Positions 24,477 to 32,018 of a DNA stretch of 64,000 nt are shown in pieces. The notes below the pieces were generated by a model. The model was not told where the DNA came from and did not search any database. It saw only the letters and a list, made by a program, of their open reading frames with translations. The position numbers and the translations under genes are program-made. The stretch comes from JAAYZQ01 sp041300865. GTDB taxonomy: Bacteria; Chloroflexota; Anaerolineae; JAAYZQ01. The first letter of the stretch is position 1, and each line of letters begins with the position of its first letter. Where the stretch lies: the NCBI GenBank assembly GCA_041300865.1, contig JBFYTF010000172.1:1-64000 (forward strand). The letters run 5' to 3'.

Positions 24477-25745
24477 CTAGAGCTGTACAGCCCGGCGAAT
24501 CTCGTCGCCGTTCCTGGCAAACGGGCCGACCACTGCCAGGTTGAGACGGTTTGGCTGAAAGACAAAGCCGGCGATGCGCTGGATATCGGCGGCCTGAACC
24601 GCTTCGTTGTGCGCCACGACCTCTTCCGGCTCGAGCACTTCGGGTCCCATGAGCTCCTGCCGGGCATACCAGGCTGCCTGCGAAAAGGAGTCTTCCAGCG
24701 AGAGGGCCAGCCGCCCCCTCACAAACTCCTTGGCCTTGGCCAGCTCATCTTCAGGCACCGGTTCCTGGCGCATCCTTTCCAGCTCGGCGAGGATGGCGCG
24801 GATCGCCTGGGCCGTGCGCTCCACGCTGACCCCGGCATAGATGCCCAGTGCCCCAGTGTCCTGGAGGGTCGTGGTGTACGACTCGACCGTATAGGCCAGA
24901 CCCAGGCGTTCGCGCACCTCCTGGAACAGGCGGGAGCGCATGCCTTCGCCCAGGATGGTGTTGAGCAGCCGCACGGCAAAGCGGTCGGGGTCGCGCCGGG
25001 AGAGGCCGGAAAAGCTAAAGGCCAGGTGCGCCTGTTCTGTATCTCGGTGCTCGATCTGCACGCTGGGCCCCGTGTGATCCAGGGGTGCGGGGTCCCACAG
25101 CACCGGCGGGCCGTTGCGCCAGTCGCCCAGGTTTGCCTGGGCCACGGCCACGGCTTCGTCGTGCGTCACCTGGCCGGCCAGCCCGAGGATGGTCGTCCCC
25201 GGCAGGTAGTGGCTGCGCACGTACTCCTGGAGCAACTGCCGGCTGATGGCGGTCACCGTCTCGCGGCTGCCCGCCACGTCGCGGCCCAGGGCGTGCTCCG
25301 GCCATTGCAGGTTGGCCACCAGCAGCTGCACCAGGCTGTCGGGCGCGTCGAGGGTGTAATTGATCTCCTCGACAATCACAGCCCGTTCTTTTTCCACCTC
25401 CAGTGGCTCGAAGGTGGCGCGCAGCAGCATGTCGCTCAGCACATCCATGGCCTCGGGCATGTTCGCCGCGGCAACCTTGGCCCAATAGAGGGTCGTCTCC
25501 AACCCGGTGCTGGCGTTGACCAGGCCTCCCCGGCCCTCAATGGCCTCGGCGATGTCACGTGGTGTCGGCCAACGCTCCGTCCCTTTGAAGAGCATGTGCT
25601 CCGCAAAGTGCGAGATCCCGGAGATGTCGGCGCTCTCGTAGCGCGAGCCGACGGCCAGGAAAAAGCCCAGGCTTACGGACTGAATGTGGGGCAGTGTAAC
25701 GGTCAGGACACGGAGGCCGTTGTCCAGCGTTGTCAGCTCGTGCAT
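24477..25745 (-). CDS. M16 family zinc peptidase (processing-peptidase type)
   Basis: The 422-residue protein has the inverted zinc motif HFAEH (His46, Glu49, His50) and the distal Glu in AVIVEEINYTLD, so the catalytic set is complete. Length corresponds to the two-domain mitochondrial-processing-peptidase-beta-like family (PqqL/YmxG type). It starts directly at the stop of the upstream TPR lipoprotein gene, so the two are translationally coupled. The substrate is unknown; family members clear or process peptides. Confidence 0.92.
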   Translation of the reverse strand: MHELTTLDNGLRVLTVTLPHIQSVSLGFFLAVGSRYESADISGISHFAEHMLFKGTERWPTPRDIAEAIEGRGGLVNASTGLETTLYWAKVAAANMPEAMDVLSDMLLRATFEPLEVEKERAVIVEEINYTLDAPDSLVQLLVANLQWPEHALGRDVAGSRETVTAISRQLLQEYVRSHYLPGTTILGLAGQVTHDEAVAVAQANLGDWRNGPPVLWDPAPLDHTGPSVQIEHRDTEQAHLAFSFSGLSRRDPDRFAVRLLNTILGEGMRSRLFQEVRERLGLAYTVESYTTTLQDTGALGIYAGVSVERTAQAIRAILAELERMRQEPVPEDELAKAKEFVRGRLALSLEDSFSQAAWYARQELMGPEVLEPEEVVAHNEAVQAADIQRIAGFVFQPNRLNLAVVGPFARNGDEIRRAVQL

Positions 25746-26393
25746 CTACTGTTCCCTGAGCTGGTCCAGGTACTGTTCGGCCTGGGTGGTAGCCATGACG
25801 TCATCCCCGCTGTCGTACTTCTGAAAGTTCTCGAAGGCCTCGATGGCGTCCTCGTTCTGGGCCAACTGCAGATAGACCACCCCCAGGCCAAAATAGGCCT
25901 GGGAAAGGGCCGGCTCCAACTCCACGGCACGGGTATAGGCTGACAGTGCCTCCTCCAGCTTGCCCTGTTGGACGTAAGCTGCCGCCAGGTTGGAGTGGAC
26001 GGCCGCATCGTCAGGGGCGACTTCCAGGGCCTTCTGGTATTCTGCCACTGCCTCGTCCAACTGCCCGTTGTTATAGTAGGCCACCCCCAGGTTGGTCATG
26101 GCCGACACGTAATCCGGCTTGAGCTCGAGGGCAGCCTGGTACGCGGCGATGGCCTCCGGGAACTCACCCGCCTGCGCGTGTCCGTTACCCGCCTCGAACC
26201 ATCCCTCCGCTGTCGTTGGCTCAGCCGTGGGCTGGGACTCGCCCGCCGGCTCGGAGGTGAGCAGTCGCTTGCTAGTCGGCTCAGCAGTTGGTAGGGGCTC
26301 GTCCGACGGCGCGGCTGCACCGCAGGCGGCCAGCAACCCACCGAGGAACAAGGCGATCAGGAACAGGGCAGTCGCTTTGTGCGTCCGCTTCAC
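25746..26393 (-). CDS. TPR-repeat lipoprotein
   Basis: A GTG start at 26391-26393 follows GGGAGGATAGA. The signal peptide ends in the lipobox LLAACG, then a Pro/Thr/Glu-rich linker of about 45 residues, then at least four TPR units (recognisable by A-Y-x-A-L-E-L-x-P-D and NLGVAYYNNG patterns). It is probably anchored on the outer face of the membrane as a protein-interaction scaffold. Its adjacency to the M16 peptidase suggests a shared extracytoplasmic task. Confidence 0.85.
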   Translation of the reverse strand: MKRTHKATALFLIALFLGGLLAACGAAAPSDEPLPTAEPTSKRLLTSEPAGESQPTAEPTTAEGWFEAGNGHAQAGEFPEAIAAYQAALELKPDYVSAMTNLGVAYYNNGQLDEAVAEYQKALEVAPDDAAVHSNLAAAYVQQGKLEEALSAYTRAVELEPALSQAYFGLGVVYLQLAQNEDAIEAFENFQKYDSGDDVMATTQAEQYLDQLREQ

Positions 26394-26503
26394 TCTATCC
26401 TCCCGTTACATCTGGTTGGAGCACGGTTACTGGTCATCATACAAAAGGGACCGAGGTCCTGTCTGTAGCTTCCATCCCTATCCGGCCGGCGGCCAGCAGG
26501 GAC

Positions 26504-27961
26504 CTAGACGATACGAAAGGCATCGACGAGCACGCAGCGGCGCACGCGCGCAAAATTGCGGGCCGAAGTCAGCCCTTCGCCCGTGGGGCTGGCGATGGAA
26601 AACGACGTGAAGCCCTCGCCACCGAAGCCGAGGCCGGCCAGGCTGGGGCCATTCTTGACAAAGATGCTGGTGTTGATCTCCCGCGACATGCGGCTCAGCG
26701 CATCCAGGTCTTTGGAGTGCATTACCGCCGTGTGTCCCATGCGCTGCTCGACGGCCTTGGCCAAGTTGATGGCCTCGTCGGCGTTGCGCACCCGCACCAA
26801 GGGGATGACGGGCATCAGCTGCTCGGTCCACACCAGGGGGTGCTGCGCGTCGGTCTCGGTGATCACTAGGCGGACGCTCTCTTCCACGTCGACGCCAATC
26901 TCGCGCAGAATGGTCCGCGGCGACTTGCCGACAAAGGCCTTGTTCACTACGCCGTGCTTGCCCGGGCCGTGATCCTCGGCCAGGATCACCTTCATCAGCC
27001 TTCCCAGCTGCCAGGCTCCGATCTCGACCGCTCCCCGTGCCAGGATAGCGGATTTGAGCCGGTCGGCGATGGCGTCCACGGCGATGATCTCTTTTTCGAG
27101 GATGCAGACAATGTTGTTGTCAAAGGACGCACCTTTGACAATGTCCCGGGCGGCCTGCTCCAGGTCGGCCGTCTGGTCGACGACCACCGGTGGGTTGCCG
27201 GGCCCGGCACAGATAGCCTTTTTGCCCGACGCCATAGCCTCGCGCACCACGGCCGGACCGCCGGTGACGACCAACAGGCGGACGGCGGGATGGTGCATCA
27301 ACCGTTGGGCGCTGTCGATGGTCGGCTCGATGGGACAGGTCAACAGGTCGGGCGGGCCGCCGGCACCCTTGATCGCGCGGTTGAGGACGCGCACCGTCTC
27401 GGCCGAGCAGGCCTTGGCCCCGGGATGGGCGTTAAAGACGGCCGAGTTGCCGGCAGCGATCATGCCGATGGCGTTGCTGATGATCGTCGAGGTAGGGTTG
27501 GTGCTGGGCGTGATGGCGCCGATGACGCCGTAGGGCGCCATCTCCACCAGGGTGAGGCCGCGGTCGCCGGTCCAGGCCTGGGCCTGCAGGACCTCTGTCC
27601 CCGGTGTGCGCTCGGCGACGAGGAGGTTCTTCTCGACTTTGTCTTCCGGGCGGCCCATGCCCGTCTCTTGCCAGGCAATGCGCGCTAGGGCCGGGGCGTT
27701 CTCCGTCGCGGCCTGGCGCATGGCGGCGATGAGCGCCGAGCGGCGCTCGAGGGGCAGTTCTCCCAGGCGCTCCTGCGCGACTCGGGCGGCGGCTACGGCC
27801 GCGTCCACGTCAGCGTAGACACCGTCTATGCCGGCACCTGGGGCCGTCGGTGGCGGTGTGGCAGCCGGCGCTTGCCGTGCGGCTGCCGGCGCCTGCGGGT
27901 GCAGGTCGGCCACGACCCGCTGCACGATCTCGGCAATGCGACGCTCGTCCAGGTTAGCCAC
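26504..27961 (-). CDS. CoA-acylating aldehyde dehydrogenase of a microcompartment (PduP/EutE type)
   Basis: The 485-residue enzyme belongs to the PduP/EutE group: TPSTNPTSTIISNAIGMIAA, AICAGPGNPPVVVD and the catalytic Cys286 in SFDNNIVCILEKE. It converts an aldehyde, CoA and NAD to acyl-CoA and NADH. The N-terminal 21 residues (LDERRIAEIVQRVVADL) form an amphipathic helix, followed by a 25-residue Ala/Pro linker: the layout of an encapsulation peptide. It is the last gene of the microcompartment operon, starting three bases after the cyclase stop with a GTG. Given the DeoC gene, acetaldehyde is the likely substrate. Confidence 0.93.
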   Translation of the reverse strand: MANLDERRIAEIVQRVVADLHPQAPAAARQAPAATPPPTAPGAGIDGVYADVDAAVAAARVAQERLGELPLERRSALIAAMRQAATENAPALARIAWQETGMGRPEDKVEKNLLVAERTPGTEVLQAQAWTGDRGLTLVEMAPYGVIGAITPSTNPTSTIISNAIGMIAAGNSAVFNAHPGAKACSAETVRVLNRAIKGAGGPPDLLTCPIEPTIDSAQRLMHHPAVRLLVVTGGPAVVREAMASGKKAICAGPGNPPVVVDQTADLEQAARDIVKGASFDNNIVCILEKEIIAVDAIADRLKSAILARGAVEIGAWQLGRLMKVILAEDHGPGKHGVVNKAFVGKSPRTILREIGVDVEESVRLVITETDAQHPLVWTEQLMPVIPLVRVRNADEAINLAKAVEQRMGHTAVMHSKDLDALSRMSREINTSIFVKNGPSLAGLGFGGEGFTSFSIASPTGEGLTSARNFARVRRCVLVDAFRIV

Positions 27962-27964
27962 CTT

Positions 27965-29071
27965 TCATCCCATCCTCGCCCCGGCCGGCGCGACGTGCGC
28001 GGCCTGGGGCTCTCGCTCCTCGTCCGGCACAGATACGAGGCTAAGAATGCTCACCGGCTCAGAACGGCCGCGGATCGCAGTCGAACCCCGGTCCGCGACC
28101 TGGATCCACGTGCCAACGGCGCGGAAGCAGCTCTCGGTGAGCAGGATTTCACCGCGCCCGGCCAGCTCTTCCAGGCGCTGCGCCAGGTTGACCGTGTCGC
28201 CTACAGCAGTATAATGCAGCAGCTCCAGCGCTCCAACGTTGCCTACCACGGCGTCGCCCGAGGCGATGCCCACTCCAAAGTCCATGCGCAGGTGTGCCGA
28301 CAAAGTGGAGTGGTAGGCCGCCATGGCCGTCTTGAGAGACCAGGCCGCCCTGAGGGCGCGCAGGGCGTGGTCCGGCTGCGCCAGGGGAGCGTTAAAGATG
28401 GCCATCACCAGGTCGCCCGCGTACTGGCTGATGGTGCCCTCGTAGGCCAGTATGGCGCGCGCCGCGGCAGTCAGATGGCCGTTGAGCACGTCCACGAGCT
28501 GCTCGGGCGGCAGCACCTCGGCCAGGGCGGTATAGCCCCGCAGGTCGGCAAACAGGATCGTCACCTCCTGCCGCCGGCCACCCAAGCCGACCAGGGCCGG
28601 GTCGGCCAGCAAGCGCTCGACAACGTGGGGCGGCACAAAGTGCTCGAACGTGTTGCGAATGGCACGTTGTGCCTGGCGCAGGCGGTCCGCTTCTAACTTG
28701 GCCCGCAACCGCGCCTGTACCCGTGCCAGGAGCTCGCGATAGTCAAAGGGCTTGACCACGTAATCCTCGGCGCCTAGCTGCAGCCCCAGGATGCGGTGCT
28801 CGGGTGCGGCCCAGGCAGTGAGCATCAGCACGGGGATGTCGGCCGTTGCCGCGTTGGCCTTCAGCCGCTCGCATACCTCGTAGCCGTTGAGCAGCGGCAT
28901 GTCAAGATCGAGGAGGACCAGGTCGGGGTTGTGTCGCTGGATCTGGTCCAGAGCCTCCTGCCCGTTGAACGCGGCCAGAACACGATAGCCCTCCATAGCG
29001 AGGAGATCGCGACACAACTCCACGCTGTCGACTCGGTCGTCAGCGACCAAGATCAGGGGTGCCTCACCCAT
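27965..29071 (-). CDS. Response regulator with class III nucleotide cyclase output
   Basis: Residues 1-125 are a receiver domain with the acidic pair Asp11/Asp12, phosphoacceptor Asp55 (VLLDLDMP), Thr85 and Lys107 (VKPFD). After a linker helix, residues 165-345 form a class III adenylate/guanylate cyclase domain with both metal Asp residues (ILFADLRGYT, Asp176; YAGDLVMAIFNAP, Asp220) and the transition-state pair in GDTVNLAQRLEE. The residue usually Lys before the second metal site appears to be Gln, so ATP versus GTP preference is uncertain. No histidine kinase is adjacent. It sits inside the microcompartment operon, eight bases after the BMC-P gene. Confidence 0.9.
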   Translation of the reverse strand: MGEAPLILVADDRVDSVELCRDLLAMEGYRVLAAFNGQEALDQIQRHNPDLVLLDLDMPLLNGYEVCERLKANAATADIPVLMLTAWAAPEHRILGLQLGAEDYVVKPFDYRELLARVQARLRAKLEADRLRQAQRAIRNTFEHFVPPHVVERLLADPALVGLGGRRQEVTILFADLRGYTALAEVLPPEQLVDVLNGHLTAAARAILAYEGTISQYAGDLVMAIFNAPLAQPDHALRALRAAWSLKTAMAAYHSTLSAHLRMDFGVGIASGDAVVGNVGALELLHYTAVGDTVNLAQRLEELAGRGEILLTESCFRAVGTWIQVADRGSTAIRGRSEPVSILSLVSVPDEEREPQAAHVAPAGARMG

Positions 29072-29079
29072 GCTGCCGC

Positions 29080-29370
29080 CTAAGCCTTTTGATACTTGAC
29101 CTCGCCGTGAACTTCCCAGGTGTCGACGATGGCCATGAGCACGGCATCACACGGCCTCTTGTCGGTCACCGTGGTCTGGCGTGCCGATGAGCCGGTGGCA
29201 TACAACACGATGTCGCCCAGGCCCGCCTGCACCGCGTCGGCCGCGACCACGTACTCGCCCGTCTCCTCGTTTTCGATGGTCAAACGCTTGACGACCAGGA
29301 ACTTGTAGCCTTCCAGCTTTTCGTCCTTGCGCGATGCTACGAGCGTGCCAACTACTTTGCCCAGGAGCAT
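29080..29370 (-). CDS. Microcompartment vertex protein BMC-P (EutN/CcmL family)
   Basis: The 96-residue protein begins MLLGKVVGTLVASRKDEKLEG and contains VAADAVQAGLGDIVLYATGSSAR and ends with AIVDTWEVHG, the standard EutN/CcmL pattern. Pentamers of this fold cap the vertices of the shell. It is the only BMC-P gene in the locus. GGAGAGGGG precedes the ATG. Confidence 0.95.
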   Translation of the reverse strand: MLLGKVVGTLVASRKDEKLEGYKFLVVKRLTIENEETGEYVVAADAVQAGLGDIVLYATGSSARQTTVTDKRPCDAVLMAIVDTWEVHGEVKYQKA

Positions 29371-29395
29371 GATCCCCTCTCCAACTGCCTGCCCG

Positions 29396-30094
29396 CTAGG
29401 GCTGCGGCAGGGTATCGGCCAATGCCCGGATCCTCTGCCGGGCCTGAGACAGGAGCGGCGGGCCGTGGCCGAAGCAGCAGACCTCGATGTCGAGAGCTGC
29501 CAGGCGCCGGATGGAAGCGTAGGCCTGCCCCATGTCCGGCGAAAACGCCAGGGGCGGTGCGCCCAGCCGGCCCCGGCGATGGTTCAGCGCGTCGCCCACG
29601 ATGGCGATCCTGCGCTCCGCGTGGTAAAAGCAGGCGCTGCCCGCGGTATGGCCGGGGACGTGGATCACCTGCCAGTCGCCCAGGCGGTCGCCTTCCTTCA
29701 GGGCGCGGTCCAACCGCGGCGACCGGTAGCGCAGCGCGTGGTTGATCACTCCGTTGAACAGGCGTTGTGCGGGCTGCGCGAGGGGGACGGTACCCAGGGT
29801 GCGCGGCGCCTTGCCCTCGATGACCGGCACGTCGGCCTCGTGGGCCAGGACGAGGGCACCCGTGGCCTCCTGCAGTGCGGCGCTGCTGCCCATGTGGTCG
29901 ATGTCGCCGTGCGTCAGCCAGATCTCTTTCACTGCCGACGGCGGGCGGCCCAGCGCTGCCACGTGCTCCAGCACGGCCCGGGCGCGCCCGGGCATGGCCG
30001 CATCCACGACGATCACGTCCTCTCCCTCCAGCAGGAGGTAGACCTTTGTGTCCCAGATGCGATCAACCCAGTGCAGACCGGGAACGACCTCCAT
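29396..30094 (-). CDS. Metallo-beta-lactamase-fold hydrolase in the microcompartment operon
   Basis: The 232-residue protein has the lactamase-fold metal motif as THGDIDHMGSS (the second metal His of the common HxHxDH is Asp), then HVPGHTAGSACFY and VGDALNHRRG. It resembles glyoxalase II-like hydrolases; a thioester such as an acyl-CoA or a lactone could be the substrate, which is inference. It sits between the BMC-H and BMC-P genes with gaps of 24-25 bases, so it belongs to the operon. It has no obvious encapsulation helix. Confidence 0.85.
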   Translation of the reverse strand: MEVVPGLHWVDRIWDTKVYLLLEGEDVIVVDAAMPGRARAVLEHVAALGRPPSAVKEIWLTHGDIDHMGSSAALQEATGALVLAHEADVPVIEGKAPRTLGTVPLAQPAQRLFNGVINHALRYRSPRLDRALKEGDRLGDWQVIHVPGHTAGSACFYHAERRIAIVGDALNHRRGRLGAPPLAFSPDMGQAYASIRRLAALDIEVCCFGHGPPLLSQARQRIRALADTLPQP

Positions 30095-30118
30095 GCCGGC
30101 GCCCCTGTCCCCGTTCCT

Positions 30119-30424
30119 TTAGTCTCCCAATTCCTTGAGGACCTGATCGCGGCGGCCCAGCGGCAGGACCATATCGATGTTGGCGTGGGGCCGGGGGATG
30201 ACGTGCACCGAGACCACCTCTCCGACCTTTTCCGCTCCCCGGACGCCTGCCTCAATGGCGGCCTTGACGGCTGCCACGTCGCCACGGACGATGGCCGTGC
30301 AGTAGCCGCCGCCGGTCTTCTCGTACGCCACGAGCTCGACCCTGGCCGCCTTAACCATGGCATCCGACGCCTCAACCATAGCCGCGAACCCCCGTGTCTC
30401 GATCATGCCCAGTGCTTCTGCCAT
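30119..30424 (-). CDS. Microcompartment hexameric shell protein BMC-H
   Basis: A single BMC domain over 101 residues: ALGMIETRGFAAMVEASDAM, the RGDVAAVKAAIEAG helix and HVIPRPHANIDMVLP, as in PduA and CcmK. Hexamers tile the shell facets, with the loop around KTGGGYCTAIV forming part of the face. It is the only BMC-H in the operon. AAGGAGG lies ten bases before the ATG. Confidence 0.96.
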   Translation of the reverse strand: MAEALGMIETRGFAAMVEASDAMVKAARVELVAYEKTGGGYCTAIVRGDVAAVKAAIEAGVRGAEKVGEVVSVHVIPRPHANIDMVLPLGRRDQVLKELGD

Positions 30425-30454
30425 TTGCCAGTTTCCTCCTTATGAGTGAGCTTC

Positions 30455-31093
30455 TTATGCCTTGGGGCCGGCGGTTATCACCCGCCCGGTAATATCCTCG
30501 ATGGCCTGCACGGCCGCGCTGTAGCCGGCCATGATGTCGCGCTCTTCACCACCGAGATAGACGCGGCCAAAGCTGCCAAAGGGCCGCACGTCGACGATGT
30601 TGATCAGGGCCGCCTTTTCCGCCTCGTTGGCGGCCAGCACGGCGTAGGCCGCCGGCTCGACCTCCATGATGTACAGCGTCTGGTCGGCAATGAGCATCAT
30701 GCCCTCGCGGTTGCGGTTGATGAGCTGTGTCTGGTGGGCGTCGACCCGGCGGATGATCTGGCTGGAATGGACCTTGGGTTTGCGGCGCTCCTCGGCGCGC
30801 ACCCCCAGGGCGTCGAGGATGGCCGCACCCGCGGCTCGCACTTCGGCCTGATCGGCGGAGTGGACCTCCAGCACGCCAAAGAGGCGCTCGACTACTTGCA
30901 CGGCGGGCCGGACGTTGGTCGCCTTGAGGGCCACGTCGGTGATGCGGTTGATCTCGATGCCGGGCGAGATCTCGACCCAGAGCGAGGCATCGCCGGCCAG
31001 GGGCAGAAAGCCCCGCGCGGTAGAGCCGATGAAAGCAGCCATCTGGGGCTGCAGGCTGTCCAGGAATACATAGGAGCGCAGATCAACTGTCAA
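30455..31093 (-). CDS. Microcompartment trimeric shell protein BMC-T (tandem BMC domain)
   Basis: The 212-residue protein has two BMC domains. Its opening (LRSYVFLDSLQPQMAAFIGS, then ARGFLPLAGDASLWVEISPG) and its centre (NREGMMLIADQTLYIMEVEP, then AGYAVLAANEAEKAA-like AAYAVLAANEAEKAA) strongly recall one of the Haliangium ochraceum BMC-T proteins, from memory of that family. Such trimers can stack and gate a large pore. The start is a TTG at 31091-31093 with AAGGAGGAG upstream. Confidence 0.93.
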   Translation of the reverse strand: MTVDLRSYVFLDSLQPQMAAFIGSTARGFLPLAGDASLWVEISPGIEINRITDVALKATNVRPAVQVVERLFGVLEVHSADQAEVRAAGAAILDALGVRAEERRKPKVHSSQIIRRVDAHQTQLINRNREGMMLIADQTLYIMEVEPAAYAVLAANEAEKAALINIVDVRPFGSFGRVYLGGEERDIMAGYSAAVQAIEDITGRVITAGPKA

Positions 31094-31108
31094 GAGTCCT
31101 CTCCTCCT

Positions 31109-31993
31109 TTAGCTGCCACGTGCCTGCTGCACGATCTTGACCCCGGCACTGGCGCCGATACGCGTCGCGCCCGCTGCCACCATGGCCCGGGCGTCCTCCA
31201 GGTTGCGGATGCCTCCGGCGGCCTTTACCCCCAGCTCGGGGCCTACCGCGCGGCGCATCAGCGCCACATCTAACACCGTCGCCCCGCCCGGCCCGAAACC
31301 GGTGCTCGTCTTGACATAGTCGGCACCCGCGGCCTTGGCCAGCTGGCAGGCAACGACCTTTTCCTCGTCCGTCAGCAGCGCAGCCTCGATGATCACCTTC
31401 AAGATGGCCCCTCCGGCGTGGGTGCTGCGGGCTACAGTGGCGATGTCCCGCTCCACGTGGGCATAGTCCTTCGATTTGAGCGCGCCGATGTTGATCACCA
31501 TGTCGATCTCGGTCGCCCCGTCGTCAATGGCCTTCTGCGTTTCGTAGGCCTTGACCTCCGGGGGCGTGGCGCCCAGGGGAAACCCGACCACCGTGCAGAC
31601 ATGGACTGGCGATCCGCGCAGCAGCTGGGCACACAGCTTGACGTAGGTGGGGTTGACGCACACCGCGGCAAAGCCGTGCTTCCGCGCCTCGTAACATAGC
31701 TGCGCGATCTGTTCCTGGGTCGCGTCGGGCTTGAGGAGGGTGTGGTCGATCATCGCCGCGATCTCGGGCCCCACCTGCGCGTTCCCTAGCGTGGACGTCA
31801 GGCGTGATGCACCGGCGTCCACTACCTCCCGGATCTTGTCGTGGCACTGGGCCACGCACGCACCCACACAGTCGCTACAGGCCGCGCCGTTGTCGCCCGT
31901 CTGAACGCGCGTCTCTTCTTCGCGGAGGAGGATCAGCACCTCCCGCGTAATCTGCTCGACCAGCCTCTCGACGGTCGCTTCATCCAGTTTCAC
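31109..31993 (-). CDS. deoC: Deoxyribose-5-phosphate aldolase with N-terminal encapsulation helix and four-Cys segment
   Basis: DeoC cleaves 2-deoxyribose-5-phosphate to glyceraldehyde-3-phosphate and acetaldehyde. The catalytic core is intact: EIDMVINIGALKS (Asp), ILKVIIEAALLT (Lys) and the Schiff-base Lys in DYVKTSTGFGPGG. The core is preceded by about 70 extra residues: an amphipathic helix (DEATVERLVEQITREVLILL), a polar linker and CSDCVGACVAQC with Cys39, 42, 46 and 50. The GTG at 31991-31993 follows GAGGTTCGT; the longer frame overlaps rpiB. It provides acetaldehyde for the operon's aldehyde dehydrogenase. Confidence 0.95.
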   Translation of the reverse strand: MKLDEATVERLVEQITREVLILLREEETRVQTGDNGAACSDCVGACVAQCHDKIREVVDAGASRLTSTLGNAQVGPEIAAMIDHTLLKPDATQEQIAQLCYEARKHGFAAVCVNPTYVKLCAQLLRGSPVHVCTVVGFPLGATPPEVKAYETQKAIDDGATEIDMVINIGALKSKDYAHVERDIATVARSTHAGGAILKVIIEAALLTDEEKVVACQLAKAAGADYVKTSTGFGPGGATVLDVALMRRAVGPELGVKAAGGIRNLEDARAMVAAGATRIGASAGVKIVQQARGS

Positions 31994-32018
31994 ACGAACC
32001 TCTTTTCCGCCAGACGGC

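Noticed and set aside
24609..25943. 444-codon plus-strand frame opposite the M16 peptidase
   Set aside because: Antisense to a gene with an intact HxxEH motif; composition is typical of a shadow frame.
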